Positions 8,123 through 16,385 of a DNA stretch of 64,000 bases are shown one piece after another. The translations under genes and the position numbers were made by a program. Below the pieces are notes generated by a model that was not told where the DNA came from, did no database searches, and saw only the letters and a program-made list of their open reading frames with translations. This DNA is from Gammaproteobacteria bacterium (GTDB lineage Bacteria > Pseudomonadota > Gammaproteobacteria > Steroidobacterales > Steroidobacteraceae): positions 122,590 through 186,589 of the forward strand of contig PKRE01000008.1 in assembly GCA_017577615.1 (NCBI GenBank). The letters are read 5' to 3'. Each line of letters opens with the position of its first letter. The first letter of the stretch is position 1.

Positions 8123-9208
8123 TCACCGTCTCACCCCCGTGATCTGATCGAAAATCGCCCCATCGGCAAAATGCGTTTCGTGCGCCTTGTCCCAGCCGCC
8201 GAACGCTGTCTGGATCGTGAAGAGCTCGAGCTCGATGAACTTGTCGCGATGACGTGCGAGCACCTCGGGGTCGGTTGGTCTGAAGTAATGTTTCGCCGCG
8301 AGCTCCTGTCCCGTCGGCGTGTAAAGAAAGCGCAGGTAAGCCTCGGCGACTTGGCGCGTGCCGCGCCGGTCGACGACTGTGTCGACGACGGCCACGGGCG
8401 GCTGCGCGAGGATGCTTACGGTGGGCACGACGATCTCGACATGGTCGTGACCGAGCGTCTCAAGAGCGAGCAACGCCTCGTTCTCCCATGCGAGCAACAC
8501 ATCGCCAATGTTTCGCTGGACGAACGTGTTCGTCGCGCCGCGCGCACCGCTGTCGAGCACCGGTGCCCGGGCATAGATCCCAGTGACGAACTCGCGGGCT
8601 GCCGCCTGCGCGGCGGCGACCTCTTCAGTCGCAGCCGGATCGTCCAGCTTGGACCAATCGCCGCCAAGCTCGCGGTAGAGCACCGCACCCCATGCGGCCA
8701 GGTAATTCCAGCGCGCTCCGCCAGAGGTCTTCGGATTCGGTGTGACGACCTCGACATCCGCTCGCCCAAGATCGGGCCAGTCGCGAATGTTCTTCGGATT
8801 GCCGGCCCGCACCAGGAAGACGATCGTCGATGTATAGGGCGAGCTGTCGCGCGGGAACCGCGTCTGCCAGTTCGGTGCAAGGCGCTTGCCGTTGCGATGG
8901 ATAGAGTTGATGTCGTACGCGAGCGCCAACGTCACCACGTCGGCAGGCAGACCGTCGATCACGGCACGCGCCTGGCTGCCCGAGCCGCCATGCGATTGCT
9001 TGATGGTCAGAATCTGACCTGTCTCGCGGCGCCATTGGGCAGCGAACTCCGCATTCACCTCGCGATAAAGCTCGCGCGTAGCATCGTAGCTCACATTGAG
9101 AATCGAGATTGCGTCCTGCGAATCATCCGAAGACCCGCAGCCTGTCAAGGCAGCGAGCAGGATGACGAGCAGAAGCAAACGTTCAGCGACCGATTGCAGC
9201 ACGCTCAC
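8123..9208 (-). CDS. Periplasmic sulfate-binding protein (lipoprotein form)
   Basis: The 361-residue Sbp/CysP-type solute-binding protein matches the family along its length: ILNVSYDATRELYREVNAEF, HGGSGSQARAVIDGLPADVVTLALAYD, NPKTSGGARWNYLAAWG and RFLYTPTGQELAAKHYFRP. It delivers sulfate (or thiosulfate) to CysTW. The N-terminus has a hydrophobic stretch followed by the lipobox LTGC at about 20-23. This predicts lipid anchoring rather than the soluble form of E. coli. Its first 26 bases overlap the end of the upstream cysA-like gene, which implies coupled translation. Confidence 0.92.
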   Translation of the reverse strand: MSVLQSVAERLLLLVILLAALTGCGSSDDSQDAISILNVSYDATRELYREVNAEFAAQWRRETGQILTIKQSHGGSGSQARAVIDGLPADVVTLALAYDINSIHRNGKRLAPNWQTRFPRDSSPYTSTIVFLVRAGNPKNIRDWPDLGRADVEVVTPNPKTSGGARWNYLAAWGAVLYRELGGDWSKLDDPAATEEVAAAQAAAREFVTGIYARAPVLDSGARGATNTFVQRNIGDVLLAWENEALLALETLGHDHVEIVVPTVSILAQPPVAVVDTVVDRRGTRQVAEAYLRFLYTPTGQELAAKHYFRPTDPEVLARHRDKFIELELFTIQTAFGGWDKAHETHFADGAIFDQITGVRR

Positions 9209-11054
9209 GTGCCTTCACCGGAGCTTCGTCTCGAACGTGATCGCCGCGGGCATGATCGGCACGCGCCGCTTGATCGATCTCCTTCGCGGATCGATACACC
9301 ACCATCATTGAATACGAGGCCGGTGCGGCAAAAAGTGCGCCGAATTCCTCGTGAATCTGCTGCATGTTCGAGATACCGAGAATCAACATCTGATCGGGAG
9401 CTTCGCTGAGCTGACGGTGCAGCTCTTCGCCTGCCGCACCGAAATGCAGCTCGGTGCGCATCTCGAGCCCGTGCACCGCTTGCGCTTCGGAGCGTGCATC
9501 GAGCAACGAGCGCACTCCGATTGGCTTCTGTGACTCGTCACTATGGGACGGCAAGATACCCAGATAGACCGCTTCGGCCGGCACGTGACGCAACAGGCTC
9601 GCCGCGACTGCCAGCGTCGAGCGGCGCACCACATCGTCCGCCCAATGAATGAGCACGCGTCGCGGTGCAGCAACGTGCGCCGGTAGAACCATGATTTCAC
9701 CCGCACCGTTGCGCAGCAGCCATTCGACCTGACGCGCCACATTGCCGCTCGAGGAGATCACCGCCACACCAGTGATGGGCTCGCTGGCTGGCTTGTCTGT
9801 GTCGAGCTGCCCCAACGCGGCCTCGGTGCGGACGGCGATGCGGGTCTTCATACGCGCTGCGAGCTCAGTCAGGAACGGGTGCCGCACGAGCCGTTGCACT
9901 GCCTCGGACGTCGGCCCGCACGCCGTATAGCTCGACAACGGCGTCGGCAGCACGTGAATCCTGCGTACGCCGATCGCGACCGTTTGTTGTAACGTGACGG
10001 GAAAGGCACGTTGCTCGTGCTGGGTACGCGTGACTTCCAGCACTGCGTTCGCCGGTTGGCTGTCGCTGCTGACAGCAGCGAGCCGCGCCTCCTCGGCCGA
10101 ATCGTTGTCGATCCGCACGCGGAGCCGTTCGAGCGCACCCGTGAACACCACTTCTTCCACGACGCCGTTCGCGATGAAGCTTGTGCGCAATGCATCGCGC
10201 GTCGGCGCGAGCTCGATCTCCTCGGGCCGCAAGACCGCGACGACCTCATGCTCGCGGGTCGTCTCCGCGCGTTCCGATACTTGCGTGCGCACAGGCATCC
10301 TGCCGAAACAAATGCCCTGGGCCGTCTGACGCGCTAGCAGCAGATTCGCCGCACCGAGGAAGGTGGCAACGAAGCGCGTTGCGGGGCTCGCATACAGCTC
10401 CTCTGGCTTGCCCGTCTCGAGTAGTCGCCCCAGATTCATGACACCGATACGGTCCGCGAGGGCGAATGCTTCTTCTTGATCGTGCGTGACCAGCACCGTG
10501 GTGATCTTCAGCTCGCGCTGCACCTGCCGAATCGTTCGGCGCAGCTCTTCACGAATCTTCGCGTCGAGCGCGCCGAAGGGCTCGTCCAGCAGCAGCACCT
10601 GAGGCTTGTGCGCCAGCGCGCGCGCGACGGCCACGCGCTGCTGTTGACCCCCCGACAGTTGAGTGGGCAGACGATCGTCCATGCCTTCGAGCGCCACCAG
10701 ACGCAGCAGCTCCTTGCGTCGCTTGACGCGTTCGGCGGCTTTCATCCGACGCACACGCAGGGCGAACTCGATGTTCTCGCCGACCGTCATGTGCTTGAAC
10801 AGCGCGTAGTTCTGAAACACGAACCCGACACCGCGCTGGCGGGCGGACAGATGAGTGACATCCTGACCATGCAAGTGGATTCGACCGTGATCGACGCTGG
10901 TCAAGCCCGCAATGGCTCGCAACAGAGTCGACTTGCCGCTCCCGCTCGGCCCGAGCAAGACGAAAAACTCACCCTCAGCGACCTCGAGCGACACGTCGTT
11001 GACGACGGGTGCGCCCTGATACCGTTTGGTGACTTGGTCGAGAACGATGGACAT
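9183..11054 (-). CDS. cysA: CysA-type sulfate ABC ATPase fused to a C-terminal universal-stress-like domain
   Basis: The 623-residue protein begins with a full ABC ATPase (about 1-235): Walker A GPSGSGKST, signature LSGGQQQR, Walker B VLLLDEPFGALD and H-loop VTHDQEE. A regulatory region follows at about 240-375 (VVAVLRPEEIELAP ... VVEEVVFTGALERLRVR), like the TOBE-type tail of CysA. The last 220 residues are extra. They include RVLIHWADDVVRRSTLAVAA, GILPSHSDESQ, a helix and DQMLILGISNMQ, the fold pattern of UspA-like nucleotide-binding proteins. CysA proteins are usually about 350 residues, so this is a fusion. It is the first gene of the minus-strand sulfate cluster. Confidence 0.88.
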   Translation of the reverse strand: MSIVLDQVTKRYQGAPVVNDVSLEVAEGEFFVLLGPSGSGKSTLLRAIAGLTSVDHGRIHLHGQDVTHLSARQRGVGFVFQNYALFKHMTVGENIEFALRVRRMKAAERVKRRKELLRLVALEGMDDRLPTQLSGGQQQRVAVARALAHKPQVLLLDEPFGALDAKIREELRRTIRQVQRELKITTVLVTHDQEEAFALADRIGVMNLGRLLETGKPEELYASPATRFVATFLGAANLLLARQTAQGICFGRMPVRTQVSERAETTREHEVVAVLRPEEIELAPTRDALRTSFIANGVVEEVVFTGALERLRVRIDNDSAEEARLAAVSSDSQPANAVLEVTRTQHEQRAFPVTLQQTVAIGVRRIHVLPTPLSSYTACGPTSEAVQRLVRHPFLTELAARMKTRIAVRTEAALGQLDTDKPASEPITGVAVISSSGNVARQVEWLLRNGAGEIMVLPAHVAAPRRVLIHWADDVVRRSTLAVAASLLRHVPAEAVYLGILPSHSDESQKPIGVRSLLDARSEAQAVHGLEMRTELHFGAAGEELHRQLSEAPDQMLILGISNMQQIHEEFGALFAAPASYSMMVVYRSAKEIDQAARADHARGDHVRDEAPVKARERAAIGR

Positions 11055-11079
11055 ACCGCGGGGACTTTAGCGACGCTCC

Positions 11080-11117
11080 GGTTTAAGGTCAGTCGTGGGT
11101 CGGTTACAAAATGGTTA
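11080..11117 (-). promoter_or_regulatory. GGTTA direct repeats upstream of the sulfate operon
   Basis: GGTTA occurs at 11102 and 11113, exactly 11 bp apart, and a variant GGTTT lies at 11080, 22 bp from the first. Direct repeats on an 11-bp period are the usual arrangement of sites bound by OmpR/PhoB/KdpE-type regulators. They sit 26-63 bp upstream of the cysA-type gene, in the divergent gap of 240 bp before the HerA-like gene. Assignment to the regulator at 3292-3966 is an inference. Confidence 0.4.
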
Positions 11118-11294
11118 TAGCGCGGACATGGGCACCATCCGAAAAACGTTCGCAGCCGCGCAAACGTTCGTGACCGCGCAGTACGGCCACGCGGCCCCGA
11201 CCCATTCGCGCCGAAGTCGCGCATGGTGCTGGTTTCTCGTGCCTAGTGGAAATAACCTCGAGTTCTAACGTCATTTTCCACGGTTTCATTCCCC

Positions 11295-13679
11295 ATGCCT
11301 GCCTACGAATCACTAGGTGTTTTCTACCTGGGCCGCTGTGTCGATCCCGCCACCGGTGCCGATCGCAGTGATCTTTTGCTCTATGACACGCGGGATCTGA
11401 CCACTCATGCCGTGTGCGTCGGCATGACGGGCAGCGGCAAGACGGGTCTGTGTCTGTCCTTATTGGAGGAGGCAGCCATCGACGGCGTGCCCGCCATTGC
11501 CATCGACCCCAAGGGAGACCTGGGCAATCTGCTGCTCACGTTCCCGGATCTCGAGGCGAGAGATTTTCTGCCCTGGATCGATCCGGGCGAAGCGCAACGC
11601 AAGGGGCTGTCGCTCGAGGCGCTGGCAGAGAAGACTGCGGAAACCTGGCGCACCGGCCTTGCCGAGTGGGATCAGGACGGCGAGCGCATCCGACGTTTTC
11701 GCGATGCCGTCGACATACATATATATACGCCGGGCAGCGACAGCGGTCGCCCCTTGTCCATCCTGCGCTCCTTTGCCGCCCCGCCCAAGCACACGCTCGC
11801 CGATGCCACCGCGCTGCGTGAACGGATCACGGCCACCGTGAGCGGACTGCTCGGATTGCTCGGCATCGATGCAGACGCCGTGCAAAGCCGCGAGCACATC
11901 CTGCTTTCCAATCTGTTCGCGCAGGCGTGGTCTGCCGGAAGCGATCTGGATCTCGGTGCGATCATCGAGGGCGTCCAGAAGCCGCCGTTCGACAAGGTTG
12001 GTCTGTTCGATGTTGAGAGCTTCTACCCTGCCAATGAGCGCCTGCGCCTCGCGATGTCACTGAACAACTTGCTCGCAGCGCCAGGGTTCGCGACATGGAT
12101 GCAAGGATCGCCGCTCGACATACAACGGCTCTTGTACGACGAGCACGGCAAACCGCGCATCTCGATCGTGTCCATCGCGCACTTGAATGACGCCGAGCGA
12201 ATGTTCGTCGTCACGCTGGTTCTGAGCGAGATCGTGAGCTGGATGCGACGCCAATCAGGCACCTCAAGCTTGCGCGCCATCGTGTACATGGACGAGATCT
12301 TCGGCTACTTCCCGCCGACGAGCTCACCTCCATCGAAGCAGCCGCTGCTCACGCTCATGAAGCAGGCGCGCGCTTTCGGCGTCGGTGTCGTGCTGGCAAC
12401 GCAAAATCCAGCCGACCTCGACTACAAGGGCTTGGCAAACGCCGGCACATGGTTCATAGGACGATTGCAGACAGAGCGCGACAAGATGCGCTTGATGGAT
12501 GGACTGCTCGGCGCCGCTGGCAACGGCCTCGATCGCCACACGCTCGAGCCGCTGCTTGCAAACCTGGGCAATCGTGTCTTCCTCATGCGCAATGTGCATG
12601 AAGAGACGCCCGTGCTGTTTCGCACGCGCTGGGCGCTGTCGTACTTACGTGGCCCGCTCACGCTGCAGGAAATCGCGCGGCTCACGCCGCAAGACAGTGC
12701 GCCTGCCGCATCGGTCGAGCAAGGCACGACGACGACATCTTCTGCAGGCCGTGCGCGCGCCGTCAGCAGGCCGCTGATCCCTTCGGGCGTCAGAGAGTAT
12801 TTCCTGCCGGGCGCGGACACGCAAACGTACTCGGCAGCGCTGCTCGCGGTGGCACGGCTTCATTTCGTGGACCGTAAGACGAACGTGGATGTCTGGCAGA
12901 CACACTCCTACGTCGTGCCTGTGGACGAGTCCGGTCAGCTGGATTGGCCAGGCATCGCACGCCACCCGGGTGACTGGCGCGAAACATTGGCGAGCTCGGC
13001 TGGCGAAGGAGCCACATTTGAAGAACCGCACGCCGCCTTGCTGCACGCACCGAGCTACGAGCGCTGGACGCAGGAGATCGACAGCCATCTCTACCGTAGT
13101 GAGGCGCTCGAGCTGTGGCGTTGTGCAGCGCTTGGCCTGTGGAGCACGCCTGACGAAGACGAGGCCAGCTTCAGAGCCCGCATTGCGCTTGCAGCACGAG
13201 AAAGGCGCGATGCGCAGATCGAGGAGCTTCGTGCGAAGTACGCCGCGAAATTGCGCAGCATCGAGGAGCAGCTGCGGCGCGCCGACGAGCGCATCGAGCG
13301 AGAACGGGCTCAGCTCAGCGAACAGCGTCTACTGGCTGCGGTATCGCTGGGAACGTCAGTCTTGGGTGCGCTACTTGGCCGCAAGCGCATCGCAGGCACG
13401 CTCGGACGTGCCGGCACCGCGGCACGCAGTGCGGGACGGATCGGTCGCGAGCAAAAGGATGTCGAGCGAGCCGCGGCCTCGCGACAGGCCATCGAGCAAC
13501 TTCGGCTCGCTCTCGAGAACGAGTTGGAGACGGAGATCGCCAAGCTACATCGAGAGCTCGAAAGTGCGGTCGCTCTTGAAGCAATGCGAATCGCACCGCG
13601 CAAGAGTGAGATTCATGTCGAGCTCGGCGTGGTTTGGCTTACTCGGCAGCAACGTTCGAGGCGGTATCCGCGAAGATGA
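11295..13679 (+). CDS. HerA/FtsK-like ATPase with C-terminal coiled coil
   Basis: The 794-residue protein has Walker A GMTGSGKTG at about residue 44 and IAIDPKGDLGNLL just after. A Walker B-like segment AIVYMDEIFGYFPP lies near 330, followed by ATQNPADLDYKGLANAGTWFIGRLQTERD. This is the HerA/DUF87-type P-loop ATPase pattern used by DNA-translocating hexamers. Residues about 620-780 are rich in Glu, Arg and Ala and predict a long coiled coil with a short Gly/Ala segment near 690. Function is unknown: such stand-alone proteins occur outside HerA-NurA pairs, and no nuclease gene is adjacent. The 3' end overlaps the convergent ompA-like gene by 41 bp. Confidence 0.75.
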   Translation: MPAYESLGVFYLGRCVDPATGADRSDLLLYDTRDLTTHAVCVGMTGSGKTGLCLSLLEEAAIDGVPAIAIDPKGDLGNLLLTFPDLEARDFLPWIDPGEAQRKGLSLEALAEKTAETWRTGLAEWDQDGERIRRFRDAVDIHIYTPGSDSGRPLSILRSFAAPPKHTLADATALRERITATVSGLLGLLGIDADAVQSREHILLSNLFAQAWSAGSDLDLGAIIEGVQKPPFDKVGLFDVESFYPANERLRLAMSLNNLLAAPGFATWMQGSPLDIQRLLYDEHGKPRISIVSIAHLNDAERMFVVTLVLSEIVSWMRRQSGTSSLRAIVYMDEIFGYFPPTSSPPSKQPLLTLMKQARAFGVGVVLATQNPADLDYKGLANAGTWFIGRLQTERDKMRLMDGLLGAAGNGLDRHTLEPLLANLGNRVFLMRNVHEETPVLFRTRWALSYLRGPLTLQEIARLTPQDSAPAASVEQGTTTTSSAGRARAVSRPLIPSGVREYFLPGADTQTYSAALLAVARLHFVDRKTNVDVWQTHSYVVPVDESGQLDWPGIARHPGDWRETLASSAGEGATFEEPHAALLHAPSYERWTQEIDSHLYRSEALELWRCAALGLWSTPDEDEASFRARIALAARERRDAQIEELRAKYAAKLRSIEEQLRRADERIERERAQLSEQRLLAAVSLGTSVLGALLGRKRIAGTLGRAGTAARSAGRIGREQKDVERAAASRQAIEQLRLALENELETEIAKLHRELESAVALEAMRIAPRKSEIHVELGVVWLTRQQRSRRYPRR

Positions 13680-14463
13680 GCTCGACGCGACGGTTTTGCT
13701 GCCGCCCGGCCGCGTTCTCGTTGCTTGCGACGGGAAACGATTCGCCCTTACCGATCGCCACGATTTGAGAGCGCTGCACGCCGCGTTCGAGCAACGCCAT
13801 CTCGACCGCCTGCGCTCGCCGCTCGGAGAGCTGCTGGTTGTATTCCTCTGCGCCCGTGCTGTCAGTGTGTCCCTCGATCGTCACCCGTCGGTTGGGATCC
13901 TCTTTCAGCACCTCCGCCACACGCTCGATGGTCTGATAGGCTCCCGGCTTCAGCGTTGACTTGCCCACGTCGAACAGGACGTCTCCCAGCGTCAGCACCA
14001 TGCCTCGCTCCGTGGGTTTCGCCTTGAGCTCGGCCAGCTCCTGCTCGAGGCTGCTCGCACGTTCCTTTTCCATCTCGGCTTGCCGGGCTCGCTGTCGCGC
14101 CTCGCGCTCGCGCACCTCGAGTAAGACCGCCTGACGCTCCGCCTGACCTTTCTGAATCTGTTCCTGCGCTTCCGCAGTCATGATGCGCTCATTGGCGATC
14201 TCAGCGTTCAATGAGGCGACCTGCGCTTCGTGCTTGATCTGTTCGACGTTGCCGCCGCGCTCGGCAAGCTGATTGGCGCGATCGAGCGCCTTACGTGCAT
14301 CGGATATGTACGTCGCAGCCACGCCGGCCCGCGGCGAGGCCTCGACCTGAGGCACGACTGCGCGTGCCGTTTGTAGCTCATCGATGGTTTCCGGCGCCGA
14401 AGCGCAGCCGCTCAGCGCAGCAGTCATCGCACCGGCCAGAATCAATTTCGTTGTCCTCTTCAT
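13639..14463 (-). CDS. OmpA-family lipoprotein with DUF4398 domain
   Basis: The 274-residue protein has a lipoprotein signal (ILAGAMTAALSGC). A helical DUF4398-like segment (about 30-110) is followed by a coiled coil and a C-terminal OmpA/MotB peptidoglycan-binding domain. The last contains VTIEGHTDSTGAEEYNQQLSERRA and RQQNRRVELIF. It probably links the outer membrane to peptidoglycan. The ATG chosen gives a proper lipoprotein leader; the longer frame upstream does not. It follows the other DUF4398 lipoprotein gene by 22 bp, so the two form an operon. Confidence 0.9.
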   Translation of the reverse strand: MKRTTKLILAGAMTAALSGCASAPETIDELQTARAVVPQVEASPRAGVAATYISDARKALDRANQLAERGGNVEQIKHEAQVASLNAEIANERIMTAEAQEQIQKGQAERQAVLLEVREREARQRARQAEMEKERASSLEQELAELKAKPTERGMVLTLGDVLFDVGKSTLKPGAYQTIERVAEVLKEDPNRRVTIEGHTDSTGAEEYNQQLSERRAQAVEMALLERGVQRSQIVAIGKGESFPVASNENAAGRQQNRRVELIFADTASNVAAE

Positions 14464-14485
14464 GACGGCATCCTCCGTGCTCTTC

Positions 14486-14881
14486 TCAAGGCATGTCCGT
14501 GCCGGTAGTGCTACCGCGCTCGGCTTCCTGTCGTAGGGTGCGAATGCTTGCTTGCAACTCCTCGGCGGCGCTGCGTGCAGCTTGGCTCTGGGTGCGTGCG
14601 ACGGCAAGCTCAGCATTCAACTCGGCGAGCTGCGCGTGTCTGACGGCCATCTGTTCCTCGTTCTCTTCCATCGCGCGCCGTGCCCGCTCGAGATGATCGC
14701 GGGCCCTTTGCAGCTCGACCGCACCGTGCTCGGATTGGCCGACGTTCTGCTGCGCCTGTCGAACGGCCGTCTCGCTGCGGGCAACTCGATCCTTCGTCAG
14801 CTCGGACACGCCGCCGCAAGCGACGAGCAACAGGCTCATCGCCGTTAGCAGCGACATCGCACTCAACACCTTCCCTTTCAT
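14486..14881 (-). CDS. DUF4398 domain lipoprotein
   Basis: The 131-residue protein starts MKGKVLSAMSLLTAMSLLLV followed by a lipobox cysteine (ACGG). The mature part is a long amphipathic helical region (TAVRQAQQNVGQSEHGAVELQ, ARDHLERARRAMEE) typical of DUF4398. It is probably an outer-membrane lipoprotein of unknown role that acts with the OmpA-DUF4398 protein encoded immediately downstream. The longer in-frame extension upstream is basic, lacks a signal and is rejected. Confidence 0.8.
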   Translation of the reverse strand: MKGKVLSAMSLLTAMSLLLVACGGVSELTKDRVARSETAVRQAQQNVGQSEHGAVELQRARDHLERARRAMEENEEQMAVRHAQLAELNAELAVARTQSQAARSAAEELQASIRTLRQEAERGSTTGTDMP

Positions 14882-15021
14882 GACGGCCTCCGCAGCTGTA
14901 CCAATAGTTCTGGGGCTAGAACGCGCCCTTCTAGCCATAGTTCCGCAACCACACATGCAGGCGTTGCAACCGCGTGCGACAATGACGACACTGCGAGCGT
15001 GTAAGACCGAGAGACAGGACG

Positions 15022-16317
15022 ATGCCCTACACCTTGGCCACGAAGCACTCACGGCAAAGCGCCGAGCGGCGCCCGATGCCAAATGGCGTGCGGTGGGTGC
15101 TTGCTTTGGCTTTCGCCGTTCTCGCCTCTGCTTGCGGCAAGCCACCGCTCGAACCCACGATCGGGCACTATCGCGCCGTGCTCGAGCTGCCTGGTGGCGA
15201 AGCGCCTTTCGGGCTAGACATCGAACGCGATGCAGATCGTGTCACGCTCGTGCTCGTGAATGGCATCGAGCGTACGCGCGTGCACGAAGTGCACGTCGAG
15301 AACGGCGAGCTTCATGCGACGTTTCCTGGATTCGAGAACACGCTGCGCGCTCGCATCGAGCGCGATCGTCTGGTTGGAGAAATCACATTCATCAAGGCTC
15401 GCGGAGAGAAGCAGGTGATTCCCTTCAGAGCCGAGCACGGGGTGAGCTACCGCTTCTTTCCGGAGCCGAGCTCGGACAACGCCGATATCTCGGGCCGATG
15501 GGCCGTCACCTTCACGAGCGACGATGGTGAAAGCACGCCGGCAGTCGGCCTGTTCGAGCAAACACACGATCGCGTCACCGGCACGGTGATGACCCCGACA
15601 GGCGACCATCGCTTCCTCGAAGGCCAAGTGCACGGCGACGAGGTCAGGCTCTCCACGTTCGCCGGCGGTCTCGTCTATCTATATCACCTGAAAGTGACCA
15701 ACGATGGGCGCCTCGAAGGCGACTATTGGCAGGGTCTCGCTTGGCACGAGAAGGTCACGGCACAGCGTGATGAGGACGCAACGCTGGATGGCAAGGGACG
15801 CAGAACCGAGGTGAAATCTCAGGACGAACCGCTGCGGTTTACCTTCCGCGATCAGGACGGGCACGAAATCTCATTGAGCGACGAGCGCTTCCGCGACAAG
15901 GTCGTTCTGGTGACGATCGGCGGCACATGGTGTCCGAACTGTCACGACGAAGCCCGCTTTCTCGTGCCGTTCTACGAGGAATACCGCGACAAAGGCTTCG
16001 AGATCGTCGCCCTGATGTTCGAGCGGCATGGCGACTTCGAGAAAGCTGCCGCGGCGGTTCGTAACTACCGCGACGACCTGGGAATCAACTTTCCCACTCT
16101 GGTCGCCGGCGTCGCCGAAGCGGACGATGTAAACAATAAGCTGCCGATGCTCTCCGGCATCTATGGGTATCCGACCGCGATCCTGCTCGATCGTGAGCAT
16201 AAGGTACGCGATATCCACACCGGATTCTCCGGTCCTGCAACCGGCAGACATTACGAAGAGTACGTCGCCGAGTTCACCGCGAAAGTGGAGGCGCTGCTCG
16301 CTGAAGGCAAGCTGTAG
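15022..16317 (+). CDS. TlpA-like thioredoxin-fold lipoprotein
   Basis: The 431-residue protein has a lipoprotein-type signal ending ASAC near residue 39. Two beta-rich repeats follow (about 45-150 and 155-245), each with the pattern of a small barrel: IGHYRAVLELPGG...GLDIE and ISGRWAVTF...VGLFE. The C-terminal domain (about 265-430) is a TlpA/ResA-type thioredoxin fold with the active site TWCPNC and a cis-Pro region GIYGYPTAILLD. It probably acts as a periplasmic thiol reductase or disulfide-handling protein. The ATG at 15022 has AGGA close by; an internal ATG at 15076 would shorten the leader. Confidence 0.8.
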   Translation: MPYTLATKHSRQSAERRPMPNGVRWVLALAFAVLASACGKPPLEPTIGHYRAVLELPGGEAPFGLDIERDADRVTLVLVNGIERTRVHEVHVENGELHATFPGFENTLRARIERDRLVGEITFIKARGEKQVIPFRAEHGVSYRFFPEPSSDNADISGRWAVTFTSDDGESTPAVGLFEQTHDRVTGTVMTPTGDHRFLEGQVHGDEVRLSTFAGGLVYLYHLKVTNDGRLEGDYWQGLAWHEKVTAQRDEDATLDGKGRRTEVKSQDEPLRFTFRDQDGHEISLSDERFRDKVVLVTIGGTWCPNCHDEARFLVPFYEEYRDKGFEIVALMFERHGDFEKAAAAVRNYRDDLGINFPTLVAGVAEADDVNNKLPMLSGIYGYPTAILLDREHKVRDIHTGFSGPATGRHYEEYVAEFTAKVEALLAEGKL

Positions 16318-16385
16318 GCTGTGGGCTGCAGGGTGAAGTTTTCGAGCCCCGAGCCCCCAGCCCCACCGTTGAGGAATCATCAACC

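Noticed and set aside
6370..9409. Long open frames on the plus strand antisense to cysT, cysW and sbp (for example 285 and 482 codons)
   Set aside because: They mirror high-GC coding sequence on the minus strand, are rich in Arg, His, Asp and Gln, and match no family. The minus-strand genes have clear motifs.
13639..14616. The longer start of the OmpA-DUF4398 gene at 14616
   Set aside because: The extra 51 residues lack a signal peptide, whereas the internal ATG at 14463 gives a proper lipoprotein leader.
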